NCBI GenBank assembly: GCA_964591705.1
Contig: CAZQCX010000002.1
Location: forward strand, 1 to 64,000
DNA length: 64,000 nucleotides
Reading direction: 5' to 3'
Origin: UBA11855 sp964591705
Lineage (GTDB): Archaea > Thermoproteota > Bathyarchaeia > Bathyarchaeales > Bathycorpusculaceae
In this document: in pieces, positions 7,951 through 16,443 of the stretch
Position numbering within the stretch: the first letter of the stretch is position 1
Layout of the letters: every line of letters begins with the position of its first letter
Translations under genes and position numbers: made by a program
The notes under the pieces: model-generated
Database searches by the model: none
What the model saw: the letters and a program-made list of their open reading frames with translations, nothing else
Told to the model about the DNA's origin: nothing

Positions 7951-9177
7951 CTATATCAGTGCAAGCATAGCAAAGATCTTCGCATCAGCAACCATATTTT
8001 CAACCTTTGAGTATTCGTTAGGCTGATGTGCAACCTCATCAATCGTGCTCCATACAACCGCTGGAATGCCAGCTTTTCTGAAATAAGCAGCACATGTTCC
8101 TCCGCCAAGACCTCCAACATAAGCGTCAAAACCTCTTGCTTCCTTGAGCGCCTTGCTTAGCAAGGCAACTATTTCCAGCTTTTCTTCAACCAGTCTTGGC
8201 GCCACCTGCTTCTGCAGTATCTCCATCGTAATCGCGGCTCCAGTTTTCTCCGCAAACTCTGCCAAAACGCTGTTTATGTCAGCAATCACTTCCTCAACAT
8301 CATACCTCGGAAGAATCCGACAATCAAAATATGCAACGTCTTCACCTGGAATGATATTAACTGCTTCAACGTTACGCTCCCTTTTTGTTGGCTCAAACGT
8401 GCTCGTCGGCACATCAAAATATGGATCACTGATAGAATACTTATCATGGAGTCTCTTGTCCAGTGCCAGCGCAACCTGCATAGCAACTCTGTTAGCATTC
8501 AAACCCTTGTTTGGCAAGCTACCATGAGTCTGTTTTCCCACAGTCTTGATCCTGAACCAAAGGATGCTTTTCTCCACCACCTCAATGAACCTCCCGTCTG
8601 GGCATCCCCCGTCAGGAACAACAACCAAGTCATCCTTCTTGAAAATTCCTTTCTCAATGAGGTGTTGAATTCCAAAAATGCTGCCTTGTTCCTCATCCGC
8701 CACAATTGCCAGACCAACGCTTCTCTTATGCTTTAAACCCAGACGCTTCAATGCCTTCACTGCAAAGACCGAAGCCACCAACGGTTGACCATTGTCCTCG
8801 CTACCTCTACCATACACCCTGTTTTCCTTCAACAATGGTTCGTACGGTTTTGTTATTGTCCACAATGATTCTTCACCTGGGGGAACGATATCCAAGTGAG
8901 TGACGATCCACAACCGACCAGACTCCGATTCGCTCTTGCAATAAGCAACAACATTCGGTCTTTTCCCAGAAGGAACACGTGGATCATCCGCGTCATATCG
9001 CTCTAAATTATCGAAACTAGCCTCCTTCAGAAAGTGAAGAAGTTCATTGGCTTTTTCAAGCTCACCCTGACCCCCATTTTCTGGTGCGACAGCCGGTACG
9101 CGAATGAGCCCCATCAACGCATTGACCATTTCAATTTGGAGATTATCCACTTCACGGAAAAGAAGACGCCTCTCCAT
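7951..9177 (-). CDS. M20 family metallopeptidase (DapE/ArgE-like)
   Basis: This is a 408-residue cytoplasmic di-zinc amidohydrolase. The metal and catalytic motifs are THLDIVPPG (His and Asp), GRGSEDNGQP (bridging Asp), ADEEQGS (catalytic Glu pair) and the C-terminal DEVAHQPNEY His. The lid domain carries the KTVGKQTHGSLPNKG segment. The family contains succinyl-diaminopimelate desuccinylase, acetylornithine deacetylase and carboxypeptidases. The substrate cannot be read from the sequence, because no lysine or arginine pathway genes are nearby. Confidence 0.85.
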   Translation of the reverse strand: MERRLLFREVDNLQIEMVNALMGLIRVPAVAPENGGQGELEKANELLHFLKEASFDNLERYDADDPRVPSGKRPNVVAYCKSESESGRLWIVTHLDIVPPGEESLWTITKPYEPLLKENRVYGRGSEDNGQPLVASVFAVKALKRLGLKHKRSVGLAIVADEEQGSIFGIQHLIEKGIFKKDDLVVVPDGGCPDGRFIEVVEKSILWFRIKTVGKQTHGSLPNKGLNANRVAMQVALALDKRLHDKYSISDPYFDVPTSTFEPTKRERNVEAVNIIPGEDVAYFDCRILPRYDVEEVIADINSVLAEFAEKTGAAITMEILQKQVAPRLVEEKLEIVALLSKALKEARGFDAYVGGLGGGTCAAYFRKAGIPAVVWSTIDEVAHQPNEYSKVENMVADAKIFAMLALI

Positions 9178-9227
9178 TTCTGTTTCACTTCGCTAGTGAC
9201 TATCGATCGGAAAATAAAAAACTTTTA

Positions 9228-9451
9228 TCACAAATAGAAACGTAATTGACCCAGACGAACCATTAATGCCAGCGTGTAATTGCCTTCTCGAACCACAAGC
9301 AACGCAGTGAAAAGAAAAATCACTGAAGCCGCAACTCGTAGATACTGGACGCCACGGAGCAAAATGGCTTCTTTACCCCTCGGTGTCAGCTTGGTCCCGA
9401 CAGAAACATCATCCTCTGGTTCTAAAAAGCATAAATATGTTGACTGCGCAA
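9228..9451 (-). pseudogene. Small winged-helix-tail plus TM protein with one frame break
   Basis: The region reads EPEDDVSVGTKLTPRGKEA, then a TM helix (VAASVIFLFTALLVV), to a TGA at 9228-9230. The open frame has no start codon. Adding one base in the A5/T5 run at 9424-9428 links it to a TTG at 9451, giving about 74 residues. The LTPRGKEA motif is typical of the end of PadR/MarR-like winged helices. It lies between the M20 gene and ribK. Confidence 0.4.
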
Positions 9452-9513
9452 CTCCTTAGACGTATATCATAGTGGCATTTGCAGGAGATTAAACTGCGAG
9501 ATAGATTGCTAGG

Positions 9514-10239
9514 TTGGTTGTGGCACTGAACAAACTGGCAGAAGGAAGATATAGACACCTGTTCACGCTAATTAGGCTCGCCGAGTTGGGTGCACACAAA
9601 CGAACCGCGAAAATCTCCACCGAATATTTGGCAGAAAAAATGGAGATTTCGCAACAGACAGCTTCGCGCTATCTGATTGAACTGGAAGGCAAGGGCTGGA
9701 TTCAAAAATCCACTACCCCTGAGGGCAGTCTGATAAGAATTCAACCAGCAGGCGTCGCTGAGCTCCAGAAACTCCATTTGACTCTACGCTTAATCCTCGA
9801 AACAACCTATCCACCCTCGGTAACAATGGAAGGCATAGTATTCACAGGTCTCGGCGAAGGAGCATACTACATTTCAAAAAACCATTACAGAAGCCAGTTC
9901 ATCGAAAAACTCGGGTTCGACCCTTACCCAGGAACCCTAAATCTCGAACTCTCAACTGACTATGACCTAAAAACCCGTGCTGAACTGGAAGCCTACCCTG
10001 CAATCGAGATACAAGGTTTCACGAACGAAAATCGCACCTTCGGCACTGTGAAATGTTACCAAGCCAAAATCGACAACAAAGTCAAAGGAGCTCTAATCTT
10101 CGCTTTGCGCGGTCACTATGACAAGTCGGTTCTCGAGATAGTCGCCCCAATTAATCTCCGAAAACATCTGAACCTAAAAGACGGACAAAAGGTGAAAGTT
10201 GAGATTCTCACCAAAACTCAGAAAGGCGAATGTGGATAA
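9514..10239 (+). CDS. ribK: CTP-dependent riboflavin kinase with N-terminal HTH
   Basis: The enzyme converts riboflavin to FMN using CTP, the archaeal route. Residues about 1-90 are a winged helix (STEYLAEKMEISQQTASRYLIELEGKGWI). Residues about 105-235 are the DUF120 kinase domain, with VFTGLGEGAYYIS, LGFDPYPGTLNL (the substrate-loop motif) and LRGHYDKSVLEIVAP. The HTH fusion is common in archaeal RibK and suggests self-regulation by flavin level. The start is TTG 9514 or GTG 9520. Its 3' end overlaps the converging rhomboid gene by 22 bases. Confidence 0.9.
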   Translation: MVVALNKLAEGRYRHLFTLIRLAELGAHKRTAKISTEYLAEKMEISQQTASRYLIELEGKGWIQKSTTPEGSLIRIQPAGVAELQKLHLTLRLILETTYPPSVTMEGIVFTGLGEGAYYISKNHYRSQFIEKLGFDPYPGTLNLELSTDYDLKTRAELEAYPAIEIQGFTNENRTFGTVKCYQAKIDNKVKGALIFALRGHYDKSVLEIVAPINLRKHLNLKDGQKVKVEILTKTQKGECG

Positions 10240-10838
10240 GTATAGGTAACCGTATAAGCCGCAGCTGGTTTTCTCCTTGCCGCCAAGAAATAACCAATCA
10301 ACAAACCGGTGATCAGCCCTCCAGCGTGTGCCAAATTGTTAACTCCCGGGGCCGAACTGATAAACAGAAGGAAGAATGCGTAGATCAACGCGCCCAAAAC
10401 AGACTGTCTTACCGCACGCCTTATGTAAATCGTACAAGCACCGAACATCGCAAAGATAGCGCCTGAAGCTCCCACAGACGGAATGAATGGACTCAAGAGA
10501 AACGGTACCAGCGAGAACAGGTTCCCAGTCAAGCCTCCCAGAAAGTAAATGGACAAGTATTCAGACAGGGAAAACATTTCTTCACCTCTTAAGCCAAAAA
10601 CAACCAGAAATATCATGTTTCCCGCAATATGAGCAATGTTGGCATGAACAAACATGGATGACAAAAGCTGATAGTAGTAACCTTCTGAAGTTACGAGAAT
10701 GCCTACTTGCCCATACTGGTATATCACATCCATGTTAGTCTGCAAGAAATCGCCACCTACGACAGATGTGCCGATGTATACCGCGATGTTTAACGCGACT
10801 AGAACGAGTGTGGGTCTGTACTTCAGTGAGTTATGCAT
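10218..10838 (-). CDS. Rhomboid family intramembrane serine protease
   Basis: About 206 residues with six TM segments. The catalytic Ser is in GASGAIFA, the catalytic His in LAHAGGLITG, and the conserved FVHANIAHIAGNM loop precedes them. Rhomboids cleave membrane-bound substrates. The ATG at 10838 follows the ribL stop by 7 bases and is preferred over a start at 10868 that would overlap ribL. A second rhomboid lies at 59007. Confidence 0.88.
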   Translation of the reverse strand: MHNSLKYRPTLVLVALNIAVYIGTSVVGGDFLQTNMDVIYQYGQVGILVTSEGYYYQLLSSMFVHANIAHIAGNMIFLVVFGLRGEEMFSLSEYLSIYFLGGLTGNLFSLVPFLLSPFIPSVGASGAIFAMFGACTIYIRRAVRQSVLGALIYAFFLLFISSAPGVNNLAHAGGLITGLLIGYFLAARRKPAAAYTVTYTYPHSPF

Positions 10839-10845
10839 TGGTGAT

Positions 10846-11307
10846 TCATCTTGAGAATTTTTCAACAATTTTCTGCTTTATCTTCGAGGAACTGTCAAGC
10901 TCATCTTGCCCAAATTTGCCAATGCGCACAATTTTCACTTTCAATTTGCTCTTCTCGAGGTAGTCACGCACTTTCTTTTCCATGCTTCCTTGATCATAGC
11001 CCAAAGCTATCACATTTGGTCGAACATTTTCAATCGCATCGCTGATGCTAAGGTCCTCTAAACCCAACACCGCATCGTCGACCACTTTGAGAGATTCCAC
11101 GAGAGCAAGACGCTGGTTTTCAGGCATCACAGGCTTTCTTCCCTTGGTTTCCTGTACAGTGCTGTCGCGAGCAACAACAACGATGAGCGTTGGGTTCTCG
11201 CCTCCAGCCTTTTTTGCTTCTTCCAAAAACTTCACGTGACCTAGATGCAGCAAATCGAATACCCCTGAGGCCATTACTATTTTTGATTTTTTTGATTTGA
11301 TGACCAC
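10846..11307 (-). CDS. ribL: FAD synthetase (archaeal RibL)
   Basis: The enzyme adenylates FMN to FAD. It is a 153-residue nucleotidyltransferase with the HxGH motif in GVFDLLHLGHVKFLEEA and a KKVRDYL helix. The C-terminal part differs from bacterial RibF, as expected for the archaeal enzyme. It starts with GTG and overlaps the DUF357 gene by 31 bases. Together with the facing ribK it completes the riboflavin-to-FAD pathway in one locus. Confidence 0.88.
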   Translation of the reverse strand: MVIKSKKSKIVMASGVFDLLHLGHVKFLEEAKKAGGENPTLIVVVARDSTVQETKGRKPVMPENQRLALVESLKVVDDAVLGLEDLSISDAIENVRPNVIALGYDQGSMEKKVRDYLEKSKLKVKIVRIGKFGQDELDSSSKIKQKIVEKFSR

Positions 11308-11558
11308 TCGAATCTCACTGCTCCAAGCAATCTTAACGCATCCAATAAACCTTCGCAGTATGCGACGGCAGCTAAACTGGTTTCAAACCTTTTCTGAGCT
11401 TCATAATACTTTGCATCTTCCAAGTAGTCATGAACATACTCAAGCACGGCGCCTATTTTGCCAACATCCACAGTCAAGGGATCACACAATCGCTCCATGT
11501 TGTTAAGCACTTGCTCAGCAGACGCAATGTACTTTGACACAAGAGTCTCTATTAGCAT
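11277..11558 (-). CDS. DUF357 family protein
   Basis: This 93-residue helical protein (VSKYIASAEQVLNNM... VLEYVHDYLEDAKYYEAQKRFETSLAAVAYCEGLLDALR) matches archaeal DUF357. The neighbours ribL and dphB are its usual company. It overlaps both (31 and 7 bases), so translation is coupled. Its function is unknown. Confidence 0.82.
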   Translation of the reverse strand: MLIETLVSKYIASAEQVLNNMERLCDPLTVDVGKIGAVLEYVHDYLEDAKYYEAQKRFETSLAAVAYCEGLLDALRLLGAVRFEWSSNQKNQK

Positions 11559-12352
11559 CGTGCCACTTCCCGCAGTTCTTTCGGTGCCCCAGCTAGAATG
11601 ATCAGCGCCTCGACCTCCATGAAATGCAGTTGCCCTGTCAGAATCAGACTGTGAGGGGGAGAGCCCCAGTCATAGTTTACGAGGTTCTTTGTGAAATCTG
11701 CCTTCAAAGATGGATTGTCGCTTCCCACTCTGGCAATGCCCACAGCCACAGTTTCTGGCGTGACAACATTTTCAATCCTTCTTTCCTCAATAGCCAAGAG
11801 AGATTCCAGCCCTTCCCTGATGGTTAGGAAATGGTACTCGTCAGCCCTGAGGTCCAAAAGGCAAAGCGTATGAAGCCCTGATCTCTTGTTCTGCGCAATA
11901 ACATTGTACGGAGTTTCTGAAAAATTCTCGGGAAAAGGCACCGTAACAGTCTTCCCAAATTTGTAGCTGTGTAGCCCAGAAAAACCAATAACAGCGCTAA
12001 TGATTGATGCCCCATGCACAATTCGTGTTCTGATTCCCATTTTTGCAGCATCAATGCGCAATGCAACGTGAGTAGTAGCCACAAAAGGGTCGCCGGGAAC
12101 AAGCAAAACCGCTTTCCCTCTCTGAGCGGATTCTAAGATGAAAGCTCCATTTTCTTCTTCAAGATTCCGTCTAGAAACCAGAATAATCTTTTTCCTAACC
12201 AGAGCTTCTAAGCGTTGGAGCGAAAAATCAGGCATCAAGCTGGTATGAAGCTCCATGAAAACCGAATCCGAGGCTCTGATTTCTTCCAGCCCGCGTATGC
12301 TTAGTCCCTTTTCATCGTTCAAACCAAGACCGACGAAAACGAGTTCCCCCAA
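11552..12352 (-). CDS. dphB: Diphthine synthase
   Basis: This SAM-dependent methyltransferase makes diphthine on elongation factor 2, part of diphthamide synthesis. The 266 residues match the family. Motifs are LVFVGLGL at the N-terminus, VPGDPFVATTHV (the GDP-type SAM loop), HGASIISAVIG and the C-terminal LILTGQLHFMEVEAL. It is the first of four overlapping or closely spaced genes: dphB, DUF357, ribL and rhomboid. Confidence 0.93.
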   Translation of the reverse strand: MGELVFVGLGLNDEKGLSIRGLEEIRASDSVFMELHTSLMPDFSLQRLEALVRKKIILVSRRNLEEENGAFILESAQRGKAVLLVPGDPFVATTHVALRIDAAKMGIRTRIVHGASIISAVIGFSGLHSYKFGKTVTVPFPENFSETPYNVIAQNKRSGLHTLCLLDLRADEYHFLTIREGLESLLAIEERRIENVVTPETVAVGIARVGSDNPSLKADFTKNLVNYDWGSPPHSLILTGQLHFMEVEALIILAGAPKELREVARC

Positions 12353-12468
12353 TCGATCAACCTCTCAATTCAGTAAGAGGTATGACAACTTAAAGCGTTC
12401 TGCTGTGGTGGGACAGCCAAATTTAGGGAATGATTTTCGCAGAAAACAAAAAAATGATGCGGCCCTTA

Positions 12469-12651
12469 CTACTTTTTGCTGATCTCGCCCTTGGCAACCA
12501 TGAGATCGTAGTATTTCTTGCAGGTTTCCATTGAAACCGCATGTCGGCTGCAAAAATTGACAAGGACTTTCTCGGTTGGCTCGCTCGGCGCTTTCTCCTG
12601 TATCATTTCCTTGAGTTCTTGAATTTTTTCTTTAGACATCTTTTCAGCCAT
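12469..12651 (-). CDS. Small conserved-looking hypothetical protein (60 aa)
   Basis: A Lys/Glu-rich N-terminal helix is followed by VLVNFCSRHAVSMETCKKYYDLMVAKGEI, which looks like a small winged or helical domain with two Cys. It starts with ATG inside a GATGAGACTGAGATGG context. No family is recognised. It follows the 52-residue ORF at 12665. Confidence 0.5.
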   Translation of the reverse strand: MAEKMSKEKIQELKEMIQEKAPSEPTEKVLVNFCSRHAVSMETCKKYYDLMVAKGEISKK

Positions 12652-12664
12652 CTCAGTCTCATCT

Positions 12665-12823
12665 CTAACTGTTTGGTACCTGCGAACCCATGATTATGTG
12701 TTTCGGTTTAACATCAACGCCAAGAGCTATAGATATGTCGAAAGTTGACACAAGAGTTTTAAAGCTAACCACGCCAGGTTTGGATAGTTGAGGCAAGGAG
12801 GAGGCTTCCCTCACTTTTTCCAT
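12665..12823 (-). CDS. Small ORF (52 aa) in the transporter operon
   Basis: ATG 12823 opens a 52-codon frame to a TAG at 12665-12667. The product (MEKVREASSLPQLSKPGV... GVDVKPKHIIMGSQVPNS) looks like a real protein, with alternating strand and loop residues. Its start overlaps the end of the broken frame at 12811-12959 by 13 bases, as in coupled archaeal operons. No family is recognised. It could also be the tail of a longer protein cut by a frameshift. Confidence 0.35.
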   Translation of the reverse strand: MEKVREASSLPQLSKPGVVSFKTLVSTFDISIALGVDVKPKHIIMGSQVPNS

Positions 12824-12959
12824 GAATTTCTAAGAATCATTGTTTTTGTAACAACCAGAGTTTCGTTTTCTCGGATTTTGACGCCGAACTTGAGTCTTTC
12901 ACTGTCTGGTGATTCATCCAAATGTCGACATTCGTACGTTCTTCAATTTGTTTTTTCAA
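12811..12959 (-). pseudogene. Small frame-broken gene after the ABC ATPase
   Basis: The frame ending at the TGA 12811-12813 encodes YECRHLDESPDSERLKFGVK and IRENETLVVTKTMIL, protein-like but with no ATG/GTG start. Adding one A near 12942 links it to a TTG at 12959 that overlaps the btuD stop. It may be a small separate gene or the lost C-terminus of the ATPase. No family is recognised. Confidence 0.3.
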
Positions 12960-14266
12960 GGTTTCAAGTGGTCAAGAAGCTTCTTCGAGTTTCCTTCTGC
13001 AAGCTTCAACCTCTCTTCAGATACGCTGAGCAATGACAGAAGTTCGCTCGTGTTCTTGACAAAGGAAGCTCCCTTACATTTTAACTCAAGCAGCAGTTTT
13101 GTGGCCTTCCCCTGAGTGAAATCTCTTTTTTCAATTGGAACTTCGTCTATGACAAAAGTAGGTATATTCTCTTCCAGTGCCTGCCTTGCTGCCTCCAAGT
13201 TTTGGATGTTGCCGTGACCAAAAGGAACTGATGTCACCACCACCATGCTTGCTTTGCTGATCATATCCATGTTAGCTTTATGGGCAGTCTCAGTTATGGG
13301 TGAGAAAGGCGCTTCAGTTGTAACTGGAATTTTCAGAAACTCGCCCGTTTCGAAGTCCGTGTCTAACACATTGAGGACTCCGGCTGTAACTGTATAGCCT
13401 TCTTCAAGGAGAGTTTTCATCAACGGAGCCCCAGTGCCGGCCCCACATATGAGATGAATGGCGCATTTTGTAGACAGAGAGGGCTTTGAGGGTGACAGAG
13501 GAATGACAAAGACAGAATTCGTGACCAAATGCTTCTTTACTATTGCATCAACATTGAAAACGCCCTTGATGTTTTCACTGGTCAGAACGTCAGCAATTTC
13601 TCCAGCTGCGAAAATCTTACCCTTCTTGAGCATGATAGCGGAGGTGCAGTACCGCGCGGCTAGGTTCAGATCATGGAAGACCGCCAAAACTATCAACTTT
13701 TCTTTCACGCAAAGACCTTTAACAAGATCCATTATCTCCAGCTGATTCACGATGTCCAGATGCGTCAGAGGTTCATCCAGCAAGAGAACTCTCGGTTCCT
13801 GAGCCAGGGCCCGAGCAATGATTACACGCTGCTTCTCTCCACCGCTTAGCTCATTGATCGGTCTTTCCGCAAATTGCCAAGTATTGGTGAGCAGCATAGC
13901 TTTTTTTGCAATAGCTAGGTCTTTGCTGCCTTCCATTTGGAAACGGGTCATATGTGGATTTCGTCCCATTAGGACAACATCTAAAGCAGCAAAGCTGAAG
14001 CCTATGCTGCTGTCCTGCGGGACTATAGCTAGTTGTTTCGCGACTTCTATGTTCTTCAACGAGTATATGTCGGTTTTGTTCAGGAGAATCGTGCCTCTAT
14101 GAGGTCTAAGAGTCCTGCTTATACTCTTGAGTAGTGAGGTCTTTCCAGATCCGTTGGGTCCAAGTATTCCAAAGAAGTCACCCCCCTGCAATGCGAGACT
14201 CACATCTTCTAAAACTCTCACAGAATCATAACGGCATTCAATGCCATCAACGTTCAGCAATACCAC
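12956..14266 (-). CDS. btuD: ABC transporter ATPase (FecCD/Btu type) fused to a Rossmann-like domain
   Basis: Residues 1 to about 260 are the ATPase. They have the Walker A GPNGSGKTS, Q-loop PQDSS, signature LSGGEKQRV, Walker B LLLDEPLTHLD and H-loop HDLN. Residues about 268-436 form a second alpha/beta domain starting IHLICGAGTGAPLMKTLLEEGY, with VTSVPFGHGNIQNLEAA. This is an additional Rossmann-like module seen in some archaeal BtuD-like proteins. The ATPase powers the permease encoded upstream (BtuC-like). Substrate class: cobalamin or an iron-siderophore complex. The extra domain could sense or process a ligand, which is inference. Confidence 0.82.
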   Translation of the reverse strand: MVLLNVDGIECRYDSVRVLEDVSLALQGGDFFGILGPNGSGKTSLLKSISRTLRPHRGTILLNKTDIYSLKNIEVAKQLAIVPQDSSIGFSFAALDVVLMGRNPHMTRFQMEGSKDLAIAKKAMLLTNTWQFAERPINELSGGEKQRVIIARALAQEPRVLLLDEPLTHLDIVNQLEIMDLVKGLCVKEKLIVLAVFHDLNLAARYCTSAIMLKKGKIFAAGEIADVLTSENIKGVFNVDAIVKKHLVTNSVFVIPLSPSKPSLSTKCAIHLICGAGTGAPLMKTLLEEGYTVTAGVLNVLDTDFETGEFLKIPVTTEAPFSPITETAHKANMDMISKASMVVVTSVPFGHGNIQNLEAARQALEENIPTFVIDEVPIEKRDFTQGKATKLLLELKCKGASFVKNTSELLSLLSVSEERLKLAEGNSKKLLDHLKP

Positions 14267-14278
14267 TTTCTGTCGCCC

Positions 14279-15367
14279 TCACAGAGCATAGCTTTGTTTT
14301 CTCTTTCTGAACAGAACAATGAAGAAAGGAGCACCAGCGAGCATGGTTATTATTCCAACAGGAAGCTCGAGCGTCGAAGCAAAAGGAGTTACCACGACTC
14401 TGGCTATAGCATCACAAGTGACCAGAAAGATTGCGCCAACTATCGTGGAAGCTGGAAACAGGATGCGATGATCCGGACCGATCACCAGTCTTGTTATGTG
14501 CGGAACCATTAAACCTACAAAGCCAACAAGACCGCTGAGCGAAACTGCAGCAGCTGTTACAAGTGACGCGAGCACTAGAAGGATCTGTTTTGTTCTCTCA
14601 ACACGCACTCCTAGGTGCTGGGCAGTTTCTTCGCCAAGAGCAAGAAGATTCAAATCTCGAGTATACAGGAACATCGCAGAAATCCCAACCACAATAAACG
14701 GGAACACTGCCCAAATATCCGACCAAAGAACATTTGAAAAGCCACCTATCAGCCAGAATACTATCGCGTGAAGTTCATCACCAGCAATCACCTCAAGAAG
14801 AGCAACCACGGAATAGAGAAAGAAATTAACTGCGATTCCACAAAGCAACAAAGTTGTCACTGGAACTCTCGATCCAACCCGAGAAATATTGTAGACCAAA
14901 AACATCGCAAACAGTGCACCAAAAAAAGCTGACACTTGGACGAGGCGCAAGCCTAGCAAAGTGAAGCCTCCTCCAAAAAGGATTGAGAAAGAAGCCCCAA
15001 CAGCGGCTCCAGCGGACACACCTAGCACGTACGAATCCGCCATCGGATTCCTGAAAACACCTTGGTAGACAACACCCGCTGCAGCCAAAGCAGCACCTAC
15101 AACAACGCCTGCTATTATTCTGGGCAGTCGTATCTGAAGGATAATTGCCGTATCCTTGGGCAAAACAAGTGAAGAGTCAACGAAGCTGTTCACGAATGGG
15201 AGCTGCTTGCCCAATATCGCTAGTATGTTTTCAAAGGGAATCTGAGCATAACCAACGTTCAAGGAGAAAAGAACCGTCGCAATGGAGGCGAGTATCAAAA
15301 CAACTACGGCGTACTTCCACCGTGACGCACGCTTGAAATAGGTCGCCTCGACATTGCCCGTGCTCAT
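14279..15367 (-). CDS. btuC: FecCD/BtuC family ABC transporter permease
   Basis: About 362 residues with roughly ten TM helices. Family motifs are LRLPRIIAGVVVGAALAAAGVVYQGVFRNPMADSYV split over TM2-3, and GLVGFVGLMVPHITR, the cytoplasmic loop that meets the ATPase. The ATG at 15367 gives a standard N-terminus and lies 25 bases after the binding-protein gene. A longer frame from 15511 would overlap that gene. Confidence 0.88.
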   Translation of the reverse strand: MSTGNVEATYFKRASRWKYAVVVLILASIATVLFSLNVGYAQIPFENILAILGKQLPFVNSFVDSSLVLPKDTAIILQIRLPRIIAGVVVGAALAAAGVVYQGVFRNPMADSYVLGVSAGAAVGASFSILFGGGFTLLGLRLVQVSAFFGALFAMFLVYNISRVGSRVPVTTLLLCGIAVNFFLYSVVALLEVIAGDELHAIVFWLIGGFSNVLWSDIWAVFPFIVVGISAMFLYTRDLNLLALGEETAQHLGVRVERTKQILLVLASLVTAAAVSLSGLVGFVGLMVPHITRLVIGPDHRILFPASTIVGAIFLVTCDAIARVVVTPFASTLELPVGIITMLAGAPFFIVLFRKRKQSYAL

Positions 15368-15392
15368 GGCATCCACAAAAAAAGAGGGTTGT

Positions 15393-16355
15393 TTAAAAGA
15401 GTTCTGGATGGAAGAACCTTGCCAGTTCCTCAACTGCATCCGCAACTCTTGGTCCAGCTCTAGCGATGGTGTCAGAATCAACTTGGCATAATCCATTTTT
15501 CTGCACAGCACTGACGGAGCTCCAACCAGGTCTTGCCTTCACGGCTTCCAAGCTTCCCCAAAAAGGCGCCCCAAAGCCCATACCCTCCTTTGGCAGCAGT
15601 ATTATGTCTGGATTCCGTTCAATGACTGCTTCAGCGCTCGATTGGAAATAGTCCAGAACTTGATCAGCAAAGATGTTAGTTCCGCCAGCTTTTTCGATAA
15701 GCTCGTTTTGCCATGCTTTTGAACCAGCAGTCCAAAGGGATGTAGGATCATACCAGACTTCGTAGTAGACTTTGGGCCTCTTGGCCGCAGCCACCTTGGC
15801 TACCACTACATCAATCCTATCCTGAATATTCTTTGTCAAAGCTGCAGCTTCAGCCTGTTTTCCTGTCGCATTCCCAACGAGTTCGATATTGCTCAAGACG
15901 CCTTTGATGTTGGCAGGATTTAGCACTAAGACCTTGTATCCGAGGTTGCGCAAGGTTGCGATTGTCGGACCTTGAACGCCAGCAGTGGCAAGTATCAAGT
16001 CGGGCTCAAGAGAAGCAATCACTTCCAAGTTCGGATTGTCAAAACTTCCAATACTAGTCATGTTGCCAGCTGCGACCCAATCTTTAAAAGTGTAAGGATA
16101 GTTGCAGTAGTCACTTACGGCGACAACCTTTCTGTCTAGATCTAACGCAAATGCTATTTCTGTTGTGCTCGGGGCAAGTGATATGATTCTCTCTGGAAGA
16201 TCATCTAATCTGGTAACGTAGCCAGTGTCATCAACCAGATTGTGCAAAGCTTCAAGTTGCAAAGCAACCTGACCTTGATAGTATAGATATGCTATTGCTG
16301 CCGTGGAAATCAATGCAATTGCGACGACCGCTGCAATAACGAGTTTTCTATTCAT
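15393..16355 (-). CDS. btuF: Periplasmic-type binding protein of a Btu/Fep-like importer
   Basis: This 320-residue TroA-superfamily protein has an N-terminal anchor (residues 5-27). The two lobes start at PERIISLAPSTTEIAFAL and YYEVWYDPTSLWTAGSKAWQNELIEKAGG. The first segment is the BtuF/FepB signature. It captures the substrate outside the cell and delivers it to the permease. It is the first gene of the operon, and a palindrome sits between its TATA box and start. No riboswitch is visible. Confidence 0.87.
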   Translation of the reverse strand: MNRKLVIAAVVAIALISTAAIAYLYYQGQVALQLEALHNLVDDTGYVTRLDDLPERIISLAPSTTEIAFALDLDRKVVAVSDYCNYPYTFKDWVAAGNMTSIGSFDNPNLEVIASLEPDLILATAGVQGPTIATLRNLGYKVLVLNPANIKGVLSNIELVGNATGKQAEAAALTKNIQDRIDVVVAKVAAAKRPKVYYEVWYDPTSLWTAGSKAWQNELIEKAGGTNIFADQVLDYFQSSAEAVIERNPDIILLPKEGMGFGAPFWGSLEAVKARPGWSSVSAVQKNGLCQVDSDTIARAGPRVADAVEELARFFHPELF

Positions 16356-16372
16356 TGTTTCCCCTTCTGTCT

Positions 16373-16389
16373 GGATGGATCATCCATCC
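16373..16389. promoter_or_regulatory. Palindromic operator candidate for the importer operon
   Basis: GGATGGAT-C-ATCCATCC is a perfect inverted repeat with 8-base arms and a 1-base centre. It lies directly between the TATA box (16391-16400) and the expected transcription start, where a bound repressor would block RNA polymerase. The form fits a homodimeric regulator such as a DtxR/Fur/NikR-like protein. The regulator is not known. Confidence 0.6.
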
Positions 16390-16390
16390 T

Positions 16391-16400
16391 AATTAATAAA
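16391..16400 (-). promoter_or_regulatory. TATA box of the importer operon
   Basis: TTTATTAATT on the minus strand, with a purine-rich GAAAG upstream as BRE. It is about 40 bases before the btuF ATG. Confidence 0.55.
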
Positions 16401-16443
16401 ACTTTCTCAAAACGCGCCGGGCACAAATACGAATTGCGATGAC

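Noticed and set aside
16356..16440. Possible cobalamin riboswitch before the Btu-like operon
   Set aside because: Too short and without the conserved B12-box; a palindromic operator explains the region better.
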